Source: Sphingobacterium sp. xlx-96
Lineage (GTDB): Bacteria; Bacteroidota; Bacteroidia; Sphingobacteriales; Sphingobacteriaceae
DNA length: 64,000 nucleotides
NCBI RefSeq assembly: GCF_011007365.1
Contig: NZ_WFKM01000005.1
Location: forward strand, 1-64,000
Direction of reading: 5' to 3'
Position numbers and translations under genes: made by a program. Below the pieces are notes generated by a model, which saw nothing but the letters and a program-made list of their open reading frames with translations, was not told the DNA's origin and did not search any database. Positions 1-10,067 of the stretch are shown here, piece after piece. Position 1 is the stretch's first letter. Every line of letters starts with the position of its first letter.

Positions 1-724
1 ACGTTAGTTCAAACTGGCCATTAGCATCTGAAGTACCAATTAATGTAGATGTCTGAACGCCTGTCAAACCTGAAACGGTGTACTCCACAGAAGCATTAGC
101 AACCGGATTATTGAAAGCATCCACTAAATTGACTCGTACTTTATTCTCTTCAACACCATCTGCAGTTGCGTTATTATCAATAACCTCAATATTAGATAGG
201 TTGAAATCAATAGCACCGGCAACAAACGTAACCAATGCCGGGCTTCCTACCGTGATCGCTGTACCACCAGCAGTAGCTGTGATACTTGCCGTACCGATCT
301 TCTCACTGGTCAATGTCAATTCGAACTGACCATTTGCATCCGATGTACCCGTCAACGCGGATGGCTGAGCCTCTGGCAAACCTGCAACAGTATATGCTAC
401 TGAAGCATTAGCAACCGGATTACTGAACGCATCCATTAAGTTGACGACAACTTTGTTCTTAGATATACCATCCGCTGTAGCATTGTTATCTACAACCTCG
501 ATGTTTGATTTACGGAAATCAATAGCACCGGCAACAAACGTAACCAATGCCGGGCTTCCTACCGTGATCGCTGTACCACCAGCAGTAGCTGTGATACTAG
601 CTGTACCGATCTTCTCACTGGTCAATGTCAATTCGAACTGACCATTTGCATCCGAAGTACCCGTCAACGCGGATGGCTGAGCCTCTGGCAAGCCTGAAAC
701 GGTATACGCTACCGTGATACCCGC
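1..724 (-). repeat. 312-bp tandem repeats encoding Big_1-like domains
   Basis: Copies starting near 211 and 523 are offset by exactly 312 bp (104 codons). Over about 170 bp they differ at only a few positions. A third, more diverged copy enters from the left edge. The encoded unit contains the shared phrases TSDANGQFELT and GSPALVTFVAGAIDF. Near-identity at DNA level indicates recent duplication or gene conversion, so copy number may vary between strains and assemblies may collapse here. Confidence 0.85.
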
Positions 725-3700
725 AATAGGCATATCAAACTTATCGCGTATCTGTGCTTCGATCGCATTCATATCCGAACCATTTGCAACGGCTGTACCT
801 TTTTTAACTACAAGTCTCGAATTATCATAATCAACCTCTTGAGCTTTGATATTTAATACAATTTCACCTGTATACGCATCACATCCTTTATCAGAAGTTA
901 ATAAAGCTCTGAATTTGACTTGAGAACCAGCCGGTTTTAATGGCACATCGTATGTAAATGTTTTCGCTGTACTAGCTATAGTGTAATCATCCCACGTACC
1001 ATTTTCATTAATTTCCCATTTTGCTATAGTTGTAGTCGCATCTGTTGTAACCTCTACATTTAATTCCTCGTATGGCGCCAACGTAATTGCTGTTTGTTCC
1101 ACATCATTGAGCTTGACAGTCGAAACTGGTGATGGTAACAAAGTCAATAAGACTTCTTGGGGTTCGCCAAAGTTACAACCGTAGCGTTTTTGTTGTACCA
1201 ACAAAGTATACTCACCTGCTGTCAACCCGCTAGGTAATTTAAATCCTCCTGGGGTTCCTTGGATAGGATCCAAAAGCTGGCCATTGTAAGACACCTCGTA
1301 AGTAACGCAGGATTGCGGTATAGTCAAGTTCAACGACTCACTAGGACATAACTCAATTTTACCATCTACCACAGGATTAGTAATTTCAATCTTCGGTGTC
1401 CGCTTAATGTAATATACATTCAAGAAATCAAGCACATTCACTGTACCGCCTAACGAAATTTTCACTCGATCGTATGGTAAATCATCTTGAGGATCTACTA
1501 TAATCCTTCCATCATTGTTTCCAGAAAGTAACACCAATTTCAGCAAGTTTCCATCAGAACTCAATGCTGAACCCACAGGTGTAGTACCGTGATAACGTTG
1601 CACCTCCATCCCGCTCAACAAACTCAACTGTAGTATCTGATTTGGATTAGAAACTTTAATTTCCAGCTTATCTCCTGGAAGACTGACAGATTTAAAGGTT
1701 GCAGTCAATTGAGCAGCAGCTAAAACACCTACTCCACTATATAATTGGGCATAATTAGTAGAATCTGAATCTACCACATTCCAAGCATCCCTTACACCTA
1801 TTGTAGCAGTAAGTGCCGCTAAACCTAAATCCTGTGTCCCAGATAGAACGTCTATAATCTCCGGTTGGTTACAATCTAACTGAGAAACTGGTTCATTAAT
1901 ATAGGCACCATAAATATTGAAGGTTTTTGCAGCGGACAATAACGCACCATAAATAATACGTACCTCATCATAATCCTGAGGCCCATTGGAGTTTGCTGGT
2001 ACAAATGTATACTCGTAAGAACTTTCACCATCGATCAAACTCAATAGCTTACCATCCACAGGCTGAATGGTACTAATGTCACTTCCATTTCGTCTACCAA
2101 CAATGGATAGCCCATCTCCCAATCCTAATAATCCGCCACCTGGGCCAACCTTTATGGTTACAGGAGTACCTTTATCAATTTTATCATTAAATTTCAAATC
2201 TTGATATGTCGTACCAAGTCCTAAGGCAACAGCTGTCACATATAATTTCGAATACGTTCTCGGATTGCCATCAACTGCATTGCCAGCATCAGTCACTCCA
2301 TTCAATCCAGGTAGTGTGCTCACCCATTTCTGTGAAGAAGCATAATGTCTTTTATAGATTGGAGGACAGCCATTACTGTCAAAAACTGTAATAATTACCG
2401 TTGTTGACGCCATACATCCGCTCACATTATTATTGGCGACGATTGTATACGTATACACACCTGCCGAGTTTAAGGTAACCGGCAAAAGTGGATCAATCAC
2501 CTTTCCTTTTTCATCATACCAAGTATAGGTGACATCGGCATCAGGATTCGAAATTGTAGGCAATGCAACAGAGCTACCCAAAGCTACTGTCATTTGAGTC
2601 TCTCCAATCAACGTAATTACCGGAAGTGGGTTAACTGTGATGACTGTAGGTACAGAAGGTAAACTTTCGCAACCTGTTACTGCATCAACTATCACCAAGG
2701 TATAGCTTCCAGATTTATTAACCGTAATTGTCTCTGCTGTCAAAGTATTACCGGCCTCATCCAACAACAGTACTCCATCTCTATACCACTTGTTATTAGT
2801 AGCACTATTAGAGGTCAGAATAATATTTTCTCCCGCACAAATTGACGAAGAAGATGGGCTTATTAATGCAACAGGTTTCTGGTTGACTACAACTTCCACA
2901 GCTGTCGAAGCGTCGCTTGTACAGCCATCTTCATTTACAGCCCTAACTGTATATTTTCCTGCATCAGATAATGCTCCAAGAAGAGTCAATGTACCGGTTG
3001 TCTCTGCAAGAGGAGTTGCCTCTCCAACTTTCGACCAGACATAAGTCACACCACCTGTAGCTGTCAATGTAACTTGTTCACCTTCACAAACAGTAGCTGA
3101 ACTCGGTGTAATCGTTGGCGTAGCTGGTAAAGCATTCACGATAATCGATATCTTTGCAGGTGGATTGTCGAAACAGACCCCAGCTCCTTCAACAACAGCA
3201 TAATATGTAATAGTGCCAACTCCAGTAGGAGTTACCACCACAGATGCCCCAGCTCCTAAAGAACCACTTACGGCCTCTGTAGTTTCATTATAAGCACGGT
3301 ACCATTTGATCATACTTGGATCTACTCCTGCAACACCACTAACAGCACCTTCTAAGGTAATGGATCCGCCAATGCATACACTTGAGACAGAAGATGTCAA
3401 TGTCAAATTGCCAGCCACAACCGGTGTACAATTCGTCAACATTGTATGCGGTTTCGTATCAGACACAACCGTATTACTAGCTTTAACACTATTATCGATA
3501 GAAGGTACTGTAACGTTATCTATCGTGCCCACTTTGACAACAAAACTATAAGTCGCTGTCTGACCAACCTTCAAAGTCGGTATGGTAAAAGTCAAATCTG
3601 TTCCATTGGCAGTAAAAACACCATCATTTACAGAAGTTGTATTTGTAGGAATAGTGGTTGCCAAATCAAGAGCCACTAAATCCTGGTTGCCTGTATTTGT

Positions 3701-6700
3701 TACGGTAACTGTATAAGTTATTTGATCGTCACTAGCTGCCATGCTAGAAACAGCTCCGTTACTAACACCTGCTAATGTTAAATCAATACTATTTACCGGA
3801 GTTACCGAAGTCACAGTACCCGCTGGTTTAGTCACATCCGGTTCGTTCGGATTACCTAAATCAGAAGGATAACTTTCCTGCTCAGTCGTAATCTCCGTAC
3901 TAGTTACTTTTGCAATATTTTTAATTTCGCTAACATTTGTAAGATTTTGATTAACCTTGACTTTAAAGGTATAACCTATAGATGTGGCCCCCACCTTCAA
4001 TGTCGTAATGGTGAATGGCAAACTACCGGAAACCAAAGTCGTACCTGCAGGCAAAGGATCGTTGATAACCACATTGGTCAAATCCTTATTACCTGTATTG
4101 CGTACATAAATACTATATTCGATTACTTCCCCTCCTTTTACTGTAGTAACAGCAGGGTCATTATTGACAACCGCATTCTTCCAAGAAACTAACGCAAAGT
4201 TATCTGTAACTAGCACCAACGTAGGGTCTCCTGGATTTTTCGTCACATCAGGCCCAAGCTTAGGATTTGTAGGGTCTGCCGGAGTCGTCGGCACTGGTGT
4301 ACCTCCAGCTGTGACAGTAGCTACGTTGCTGATATTTGTTAAGCCTGTAAGATCATTCTTCACCGTAACAATGAACGTTACTGGAACAATTGCTCCTACA
4401 GGAACATCAATACCCGTAAAAGTAACTTCTGTTGCCGTATTTGACGTACCTCCAGATTTGTATGTGGTACCAGTCGGAATCGGATCTTTGACCGACAATC
4501 CGGTCAAGGCCTGATTACCTGTATTTTTAATATAAATTGTATAAGTAATATCTTCGCCTCCTTGTACAGCCGTTTTGTCTGCTGCTTTCCAAGTAGCGAT
4601 AGTAGATACTGGTGTCACTGGTATAATAGTTCCCGTGCCACCTGTCTCATCCGGCTCGTTAGGATCCGTAGGTGATGGTGGCAATGTCTCCGTACCAGAA
4701 TCCGTAGCGTCTTTCTTAACCAATGCTACATTACGTATTTCAGTAACACCTGTTAAGTCCGCATCCACATCCACTTTAAAGCTCACCTTTGCTGTAGCTC
4801 CGGCTGCAATATCAACACCATTAAATGTCACAATACCTCCAACCTCACTTCCACCGTTAGCGGCAGATGCAAAAGTTGTATTGGCAGGAACAGCATCCGT
4901 AATGATGAAATCATTCAATGCTACAGTACCTGTATTACGAACATGAATCGTATACGTTACCTCTTCGCCACCTTTTACAGTTTTGACATTAGCGTCAGTA
5001 CCGACGACAAATGATTTCCAAGATTTAAACATCGGCGTATTACAATCTTTCTCGATTGCATATACACGTAAAGCCGGAAGTACGCCTACGGCAACAGCAC
5101 CACTCAATCCTACACTGATACGATCGAACTCAACACCCGGTGCAAACGGAATAATTCCAGTTGCTCCATTGTTCAATATATCTAAGACATTCAGTCCGTT
5201 AATCAATCTACTTTGTACATCCAAGGTTTTAACTGGAATGGCGCCTTTATAAGCGACGATTTCCAAACCACCTATGAGGTTGGCATCTAAAGCGCCTGAA
5301 CCATACTGCAATTTAATATTAACAACTTCACTAGCTAATGCTACTTTACGGAAGTCAAATATCTGTTTTACTGACGTGCCCACTCCTACTACACCTAGAC
5401 TAATCTCCGAGTAGTTAGTGGTATTCGCATCAATAGCATGATTTGCATTTGTAACGCCACTACCTCCAGCCAAACCAGCCGCGTCCAAAGAAAGCCCTTT
5501 AGCATCATATGATGTAGTAAATACTGGCTGACAGTCTGTCAACGGATTATCTACACAAGCACCATATACATTCATTGAATTTCCATTTGAAGTCAATGCA
5601 AAAGCTGTATTGGTATGGTCAGTAATACGAATGGCATCAAATTGTTGCGTTGGCGTAATAGCTATGTAGTAACGTCCTAATGCATCCTGAACAATACGGA
5701 TACCATCATTATTATTTCCAAAATTATTATTAGTAGCACCTTCCAGTACAATAGCGTTTCCATTTTTCGCTTGAATACTGAAGTAATGATTTCCAAGCAA
5801 CAGATTGTCGACCAATCCTGCTAAAGCACCACCAACACTTCCTGCTAACAACTTACTTAATAATGTTGGTTCAAAATCAATGCGTACGTAGGCTGTTCTA
5901 TTTGCATCCACTGGTGCATCAAATCCTAGCTCAACAAATCCAGTATATTGATTCGGTTGACCTCCTAATAACTGTCCTAATAAAGAGTTAGATCCAGATC
6001 TTAGGGTTGCATACGAATCAAAATCGTTATCGAATAGATTCGAAATATTATCGGCATTTGAGGATGCTCTAATTGTAGTCACACATACTGGATTTTCGAA
6101 TGGAGAAGGAGTCGTTGTTAACCGACATCCTGCACCTATACGTTTCACTTCGTAAAGACGAATTGCAGGGGTTAGAGCTGCATTTAGCAGTGACCCAGCA
6201 ACTACATCTACACGATCATAAGATGTATTAGTCTTGAAGGTCAAGGTCTGTACTCCTCCAGAACTGAACAAATCCAACAAATTAAGGTTATTAATCAGTC
6301 CTTGCTGTAAGGTGAATGTTTCGGCTACCGCACTTCCATTGTAAGTAACGATTTTGTAACGTCCAGCCAAATCTACTGCTACTAAACTAGCTGGGTCCAT
6401 CTGTAGACGTACTTTTAAAGTATCTCCAGCAGCAGAAAGCTTATTGAAATAGATGCGTTGTGCAACTTCTGCCGCCACCGCTACAGTTCCCGTGCTAATC
6501 TCCGAATAATCGGAAGAGTTATCACTGATTGCATGATCTGCATCTTTTACACCAGCACCATTTAAAACTCCTAACGAAAGTCCCGATTGATCAAAAGACG
6601 TAAACTGAGCTGGCAGACAGTTGTCTGTTCCAATTTCTCTACAAGCCTCAAAGATCTTCATTGTCGCACCATCTTTCGTAGTTCCAACTAATGCAGGGAA

Positions 6701-9496
6701 GTGCTCTGTGATTTTAATATTTTTATACGCCTGATTAGGTGTAATAGCTATGTAGTAACGTCCAATATTGTCCTGAACAATGCGTAAGTCTCCACCACTG
6801 GTTCCCAAAAAAGCATTTGCACTTGAGCCTGTTAGTACCGTAGTTCCTCCAGTTTCCGTTTTAGCCTCCACTGTAAAATAGTGATCACCTAGAACTAGCC
6901 CCCCAACTGCCCCTACTAAATTACCTAATGTACCACTTAGCAGACGATCCAAGATATTATCTTCCATGTCTATACGTACATAGGTAGTTTTATTAGCTGC
7001 AACTCCATTAGCTATTTCATATTCTAAGAATCCTGAGTACGCACCAATTCCCAATAAGGATCCACTGCCAGCCCTTAAGGTTGCATAGGACTCGTTATTA
7101 CCATCTCCAGCTAGCCAAGGGTAATCCGCGTGTTGTGAATCTATAACTTTGGCATCACAGGCTGGGACTTCGAATGGCGTTGGAGTGGCTGCAGGCAACA
7201 CAAAATCTGGATCAGGACAAGCTGAACCGTCAGGCCCAAAACGTTTCACATTATATACTTTTACGGCTGACTCAAAAGCGCTAACTCCTAACAAGCCATT
7301 TACTCGGATCTCAATACGATCAAAAGCCTTTCCAGGTGCAAAAGTAATTGTTGACTCTTGTCCTCCTAACAAGCCGAGAAGATCGGTGCCGTTTAATAAA
7401 CCTGAACTTAATGTACGACGATATACTTCCGTATTGCCATTATAAGCCAGTACTTCATATGCTCCTAACAAGTCAACATTTAATGTTTTGCTAGCAGCTA
7501 AAGCTAGTTTTATTTTAAATACAGATTTTGAATCACTTAGTGAGTTATAATTTATGAATTGCGACATATAGCCTGCCACACTCAATACACCAAGGTTAAT
7601 TTCAGAAAATGTTACATCACTGTCATCAATCGCATTTTGAGCATTGATGACGCCTGTCTTGCCAAGCTGCAGTAAATCTAATGAAATACCACTCCCCTCG
7701 TAAGAGGTAGAAAAAGCAGGATCACAAATTGCGTTACTAGCATCGTAGCATATATTATAAACATTTAAATATTTATCAGAAGATAAAAGCCCTACAGCAG
7801 AGGTGGTTTTATCTGTTAACCTAATATTCGTAAAAGACTCATTTGCCTTAATCGCAATATAATAACGACCGGCCTTATCCTGTACAATTTTAACCTGACC
7901 TGCTGAAGAAGCAAAAAGGTTAGCACTCGATGTATTCAATGTTTCTAAATTACCATTCTTGAGCTGTACTTCGAAGAAATGATTCCCCAATACGAGACCA
8001 TTTACCAGTCCTCCGACTAAGTCCCCTATACTTCCAGCCAATAGAGACTTCAAGACATCTTGATCGTAGTCTATACGGATATAAGTAGTTTTACCAATAG
8101 GAACTGGAGCATCAAACTTTGCTTCCAAATATCCAGCTCTACTAGCAAGGCCTACTAGAATTCCTGCATCGGAGCGTATCGTAGCGTAGCTATCAAAGTT
8201 GCCATCTACCGCAAATTGAGGATCATCAGCATTTGATGACGAAACAATGGTGGTATTCGCACATTCTGGGCTAAATAACGGATTTGGTGTCGGTGTCGGC
8301 GCCGGACAAGACACACTTGAACGTGTTACACCGTAAATGCGTAAATCGGAAGCTGCTAAATTTAAACCTACCGTACTGTACAATCCTATCTCTACACGGT
8401 CAAACGGACTGGCCACCTCAACCGGAATAGTCGCAATTCCCCCACTACTTAATAGTCCCAATAAATCCAGACCGCTGATTAATCCGCCACCCAAACTCAC
8501 ATTTTGAACCAATGTATTGCCATTATATGCCCGAATATGATAAGCACCCAATAAATTTGCATTTACGGTCGAAGAACTCACCTGTAAGCGAACCTTTAAC
8601 GTGGAATTTGCCTCGGAAAGTGTCGGAAAATAAATGTTTTGAGAAGCAGATCCTAAAATATTTAACGTACCTGTCGAAATCTCAGAATAATTTGATGTGT
8701 TAGCATCAATAGCGTTTGATGGATTTTTAACCACATCTTCTAGATTAACAGAGATTCCCGTTGACTTACCTTGATCCGTAAAAGCAACTTCATCACATGC
8801 GTTTGCACCATTCAATACAAACGCACTATTAACATTCATTTCTATTGAAGCACCTAGTGCCAATCCCAATAATCCTCCACGATATCTCAGTTTTACACGA
8901 ATAGAATTATATGCTTCATTCGGCGTTGCTTTAATATATAGATTTCCTTCTTCATCAGCAACAATATCACCTACAACATTACCTACCTTATTCCCATCCG
9001 AATCAGCACTAGCACCACTATAAGCCTCTAAAACGACAAGCTCTTTAGAAAAAAGGCCAGTCAAATCACCTATCAGTCCTAACAAATCAAGTGATACTCC
9101 TTTTAAGACAGGTTCATCTATTCGAATATAAGCCGGTGTGCCAGCCACAAAATTGTCATCAGGAAACTTAACCTGAATCCACGCCTCACCTTCCGCCTTA
9201 ATAAGGCCCAAAATATTAGTATAATAAGCTTTTAAAAAAGCACTATTGTTACTATCATCCATTACATTGGTAGCTCCACTTACCTCTGCTGCATTAGAAT
9301 TTTCAGCAATAGTTGGAATTCCTAAAGTAATATAATGCCCTAAATTAGCTGAACTCGGCCTAACCGTAGCATACTGCTTCGTCTGCCCTCTAGCCCAGCC
9401 AGGCATCAGCAATAATATACAATAAGTAACGAGCATAAACACGAAGCTAAACGAACGGCTTCGCAACAATCCAGGGGCTTGATTTGCGTTTTTCAT
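1..9496 (-). CDS. Giant modular secreted surface protein (adhesin-like), C-terminus beyond the window
   Basis: The minus frame is open from an ATG at 9496 to position 1, about 3,165 codons; I checked its frame at many widely spaced points and found no stop. It begins with a signal peptide (basic start, hydrophobic residues about 16-33, then ARGQ). Domains in order: four ~360-residue modules (about 40-1486), each with two discoidin/jelly-roll-like halves marked by AID-N-x-YSEI motifs and Thr/Pro linkers; four DUF11-like repeats (about 1488-2019; YTIxVRNTG, GxTTFxxG); four Ig-like domains (about 2026-2376; VCxGxxVTLT, WYRDG); two more AID-type modules (to about 2700); an Ig-like stretch; and invasin-type Big_1 repeats (from about 2886) still running at the edge. 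This is typical of cell-surface adhesins. A type IX secretion C-terminal domain is expected beyond the edge but is not visible. Ligand unknown. Confidence 0.85.
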   Translation of the reverse strand, partial: MKNANQAPGLLRSRSFSFVFMLVTYCILLLMPGWARGQTKQYATVRPSSANLGHYITLGIPTIAENSNAAEVSGATNVMDDSNNSAFLKAYYTNILGLIKAEGEAWIQVKFPDDNFVAGTPAYIRIDEPVLKGVSLDLLGLIGDLTGLFSKELVVLEAYSGASADSDGNKVGNVVGDIVADEEGNLYIKATPNEAYNSIRVKLRYRGGLLGLALGASIEMNVNSAFVLNGANACDEVAFTDQGKSTGISVNLEDVVKNPSNAIDANTSNYSEISTGTLNILGSASQNIYFPTLSEANSTLKVRLQVSSSTVNANLLGAYHIRAYNGNTLVQNVSLGGGLISGLDLLGLLSSGGIATIPVEVASPFDRVEIGLYSTVGLNLAASDLRIYGVTRSSVSCPAPTPTPNPLFSPECANTTIVSSSNADDPQFAVDGNFDSYATIRSDAGILVGLASRAGYLEAKFDAPVPIGKTTYIRIDYDQDVLKSLLAGSIGDLVGGLVNGLVLGNHFFEVQLKNGNLETLNTSSANLFASSAGQVKIVQDKAGRYYIAIKANESFTNIRLTDKTTSAVGLLSSDKYLNVYNICYDASNAICDPAFSTSYEGSGISLDLLQLGKTGVINAQNAIDDSDVTFSEINLGVLSVAGYMSQFINYNSLSDSKSVFKIKLALAASKTLNVDLLGAYEVLAYNGNTEVYRRTLSSGLLNGTDLLGLLGGQESTITFAPGKAFDRIEIRVNGLLGVSAFESAVKVYNVKRFGPDGSACPDPDFVLPAATPTPFEVPACDAKVIDSQHADYPWLAGDGNNESYATLRAGSGSLLGIGAYSGFLEYEIANGVAANKTTYVRIDMEDNILDRLLSGTLGNLVGAVGGLVLGDHYFTVEAKTETGGTTVLTGSSANAFLGTSGGDLRIVQDNIGRYYIAITPNQAYKNIKITEHFPALVGTTKDGATMKIFEACREIGTDNCLPAQFTSFDQSGLSLGVLNGAGVKDADHAISDNSSDYSEISTGTVAVAAEVAQRIYFNKLSAAGDTLKVRLQMDPASLVAVDLAGRYKIVTYNGSAVAETFTLQQGLINNLNLLDLFSSGGVQTLTFKTNTSYDRVDVVAGSLLNAALTPAIRLYEVKRIGAGCRLTTTPSPFENPVCVTTIRASSNADNISNLFDNDFDSYATLRSGSNSLLGQLLGGQPNQYTGFVELGFDAPVDANRTAYVRIDFEPTLLSKLLAGSVGGALAGLVDNLLLGNHYFSIQAKNGNAIVLEGATNNNFGNNNDGIRIVQDALGRYYIAITPTQQFDAIRITDHTNTAFALTSNGNSMNVYGACVDNPLTDCQPVFTTSYDAKGLSLDAAGLAGGSGVTNANHAIDANTTNYSEISLGVVGVGTSVKQIFDFRKVALASEVVNIKLQYGSGALDANLIGGLEIVAYKGAIPVKTLDVQSRLINGLNVLDILNNGATGIIPFAPGVEFDRISVGLSGAVAVGVLPALRVYAIEKDCNTPMFKSWKSFVVGTDANVKTVKGGEEVTYTIHVRNTGTVALNDFIITDAVPANTTFASAANGGSEVGGIVTFNGVDIAAGATAKVSFKVDVDADLTGVTEIRNVALVKKDATDSGTETLPPSPTDPNEPDETGGTGTIIPVTPVSTIATWKAADKTAVQGGEDITYTIYIKNTGNQALTGLSVKDPIPTGTTYKSGGTSNTATEVTFTGIDVPVGAIVPVTFIVTVKNDLTGLTNISNVATVTAGGTPVPTTPADPTNPKLGPDVTKNPGDPTLVLVTDNFALVSWKNAVVNNDPAVTTVKGGEVIEYSIYVRNTGNKDLTNVVINDPLPAGTTLVSGSLPFTITTLKVGATSIGYTFKVKVNQNLTNVSEIKNIAKVTSTEITTEQESYPSDLGNPNEPDVTKPAGTVTSVTPVNSIDLTLAGVSNGAVSSMAASDDQITYTVTVTNTGNQDLVALDLATTIPTNTTSVNDGVFTANGTDLTFTIPTLKVGQTATYSFVVKVGTIDNVTVPSIDNSVKASNTVVSDTKPHTMLTNCTPVVAGNLTLTSSVSSVCIGGSITLEGAVSGVAGVDPSMIKWYRAYNETTEAVSGSLGAGASVVVTPTGVGTITYYAVVEGAGVCFDNPPAKISIIVNALPATPTITPSSATVCEGEQVTLTATGGVTYVWSKVGEATPLAETTGTLTLLGALSDAGKYTVRAVNEDGCTSDASTAVEVVVNQKPVALISPSSSSICAGENIILTSNSATNNKWYRDGVLLLDEAGNTLTAETITVNKSGSYTLVIVDAVTGCESLPSVPTVITVNPLPVITLIGETQMTVALGSSVALPTISNPDADVTYTWYDEKGKVIDPLLPVTLNSAGVYTYTIVANNNVSGCMASTTVIITVFDSNGCPPIYKRHYASSQKWVSTLPGLNGVTDAGNAVDGNPRTYSKLYVTAVALGLGTTYQDLKFNDKIDKGTPVTIKVGPGGGLLGLGDGLSIVGRRNGSDISTIQPVDGKLLSLIDGESSYEYTFVPANSNGPQDYDEVRIIYGALLSAAKTFNIYGAYINEPVSQLDCNQPEIIDVLSGTQDLGLAALTATIGVRDAWNVVDSDSTNYAQLYSGVGVLAAAQLTATFKSVSLPGDKLEIKVSNPNQILQLSLLSGMEVQRYHGTTPVGSALSSDGNLLKLVLLSGNNDGRIIVDPQDDLPYDRVKISLGGTVNVLDFLNVYYIKRTPKIEITNPVVDGKIELCPSESLNLTIPQSCVTYEVSYNGQLLDPIQGTPGGFKLPSGLTAGEYTLLVQQKRYGCNFGEPQEVLLTLLPSPVSTVKLNDVEQTAITLAPYEELNVEVTTDATTTIAKWEINENGTWDDYTIASTAKTFTYDVPLKPAGSQVKFRALLTSDKGCDAYTGEIVLNIKAQEVDYDNSRLVVKKGTAVANGSDMNAIEAQIRDKFDMPIAGITVAYTVSGLPEAQPSALTGTSDANGQFELTLTSEKIGTASITATAGGTAITVGSPALVTFVAGAIDFRKSNIEVVDNNATADGISKNKVVVNLMDAFSNPVANASVAYTVAGLPEAQPSALTGTSDANGQFELTLTSEKIGTASITATAGGTAITVGSPALVTFVAGAIDFNLSNIEVIDNNATADGVEENKVRVNLVDAFNNPVANASVEYTVSGLTGVQTSTLIGTSDANGQFELT
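5040..9380 (-). repeat. Four ~1.09-kb tandem modules in the giant protein gene
   Basis: Landmark motifs recur every 1.08-1.11 kb. YSEI/FSEI motifs lie near 8690, 7600, 6500 and 5410. The phrase YYIAI (YIKAT in the first module) lies near 8930, 7850, 6745 and 5670. At DNA level the third and fourth modules share the run gtaatagctatgtagtaacg. Each module has two halves joined by short Cys/Pro/Thr linkers. Two further, diverged half-modules occur near 2270 and 1760. Confidence 0.8.
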
Positions 9497-9808
9497 ATAA
9501 TCAACAACTTGGTATGGTCTTTTCAGATCACAAAATTCATGACCTCAAATACAACATTACAATTTCTAATAGGTAGTAATCACCATGTCTAGCATGATGA
9601 TTACACTACAAATCTATATGTTACTTTTTATTAAAAAAAATTATTCAAACGAAAATTTAAAATTTATTTTCAGAATATTTATTAACCAAAACAACATAAA
9701 ACAACAAAAAAAATAAACATGCTTAAACAATAATCATTATAAACACAGCTATATTTTCCTAAAACGATTCAAAAAAAATAAAGTCATTAAATACTTTCAC
9801 CACAGAGT

Positions 9809-9864
9809 TAACACGCGTCACTAAAAAAAGTGATATATATCACTTTTTTTAGTGACGCGTGTTA
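9809..9864. repeat. 56-bp perfect inverted repeat
   Basis: The two 28-nt halves are exactly complementary around position 9836.5 with no spacer. Nested palindromes are visible: acgcgt in each arm and gtgatatatatcac in the centre, with a seven-A run in one arm and a seven-T run in the other. It is too long and too perfect for an ordinary operator and has no terminal T-tract, so terminator function is uncertain. It lies 313 bp upstream of the giant gene. Confidence 0.9.
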
Positions 9865-9979
9865 TAGTTTTAACTCTAGAGAACTTTTTAATTTCATTTT
9901 GTAAACTTTTAGCTACAAAACACTCGCGTATATATTAATGGTTGTCCACACAACGTTCAACCACAATTGAACAACAACA

Positions 9980-10006
9980 AAAAACCTCAGACTTTTCGCT
10001 GAGGTT
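9980..10006 (-). terminator. Rho-independent terminator of the kdp regulatory genes
   Basis: On the minus strand an 8-bp stem (aacctcag paired with ctgaggtt, loop of 8) is followed by a run of Ts. It lies about 60 bp past the stop codon of the histidine kinase gene and closes the kdp gene cluster. Confidence 0.8.
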
Positions 10007-10067
10007 CGTTTAAAATATTGGAAAAATTAGATTGACCTATCTAAAAGTGAGCACGATTTTGAGTTGA

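Larger units (their letters stand above)
9497..10067. other. 571-bp AT-rich intergenic region
   Basis: No credible gene on either strand. It should hold the promoter of the giant surface-protein gene next to 9496, but no convincing TTTG/TAnnTTTG pair was recognised. It also contains a 56-bp perfect palindrome and, at its far end, the terminator of the histidine-kinase gene. Confidence 0.7.

Noticed and set aside
78..641. Two plus-strand reading frames (78-329, 441-641) with nearly identical ends
   Set aside because: They are antisense to the 312-bp repeats of the giant gene; their similarity only mirrors the repeated DNA.
3306..5252. Several plus-strand frames of 80-120 codons, for example 4164-4514 and 4575-4946
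   Set aside because: They lie opposite the DUF11-like repeats; the minus frame carries clear domain motifs and signal peptide.
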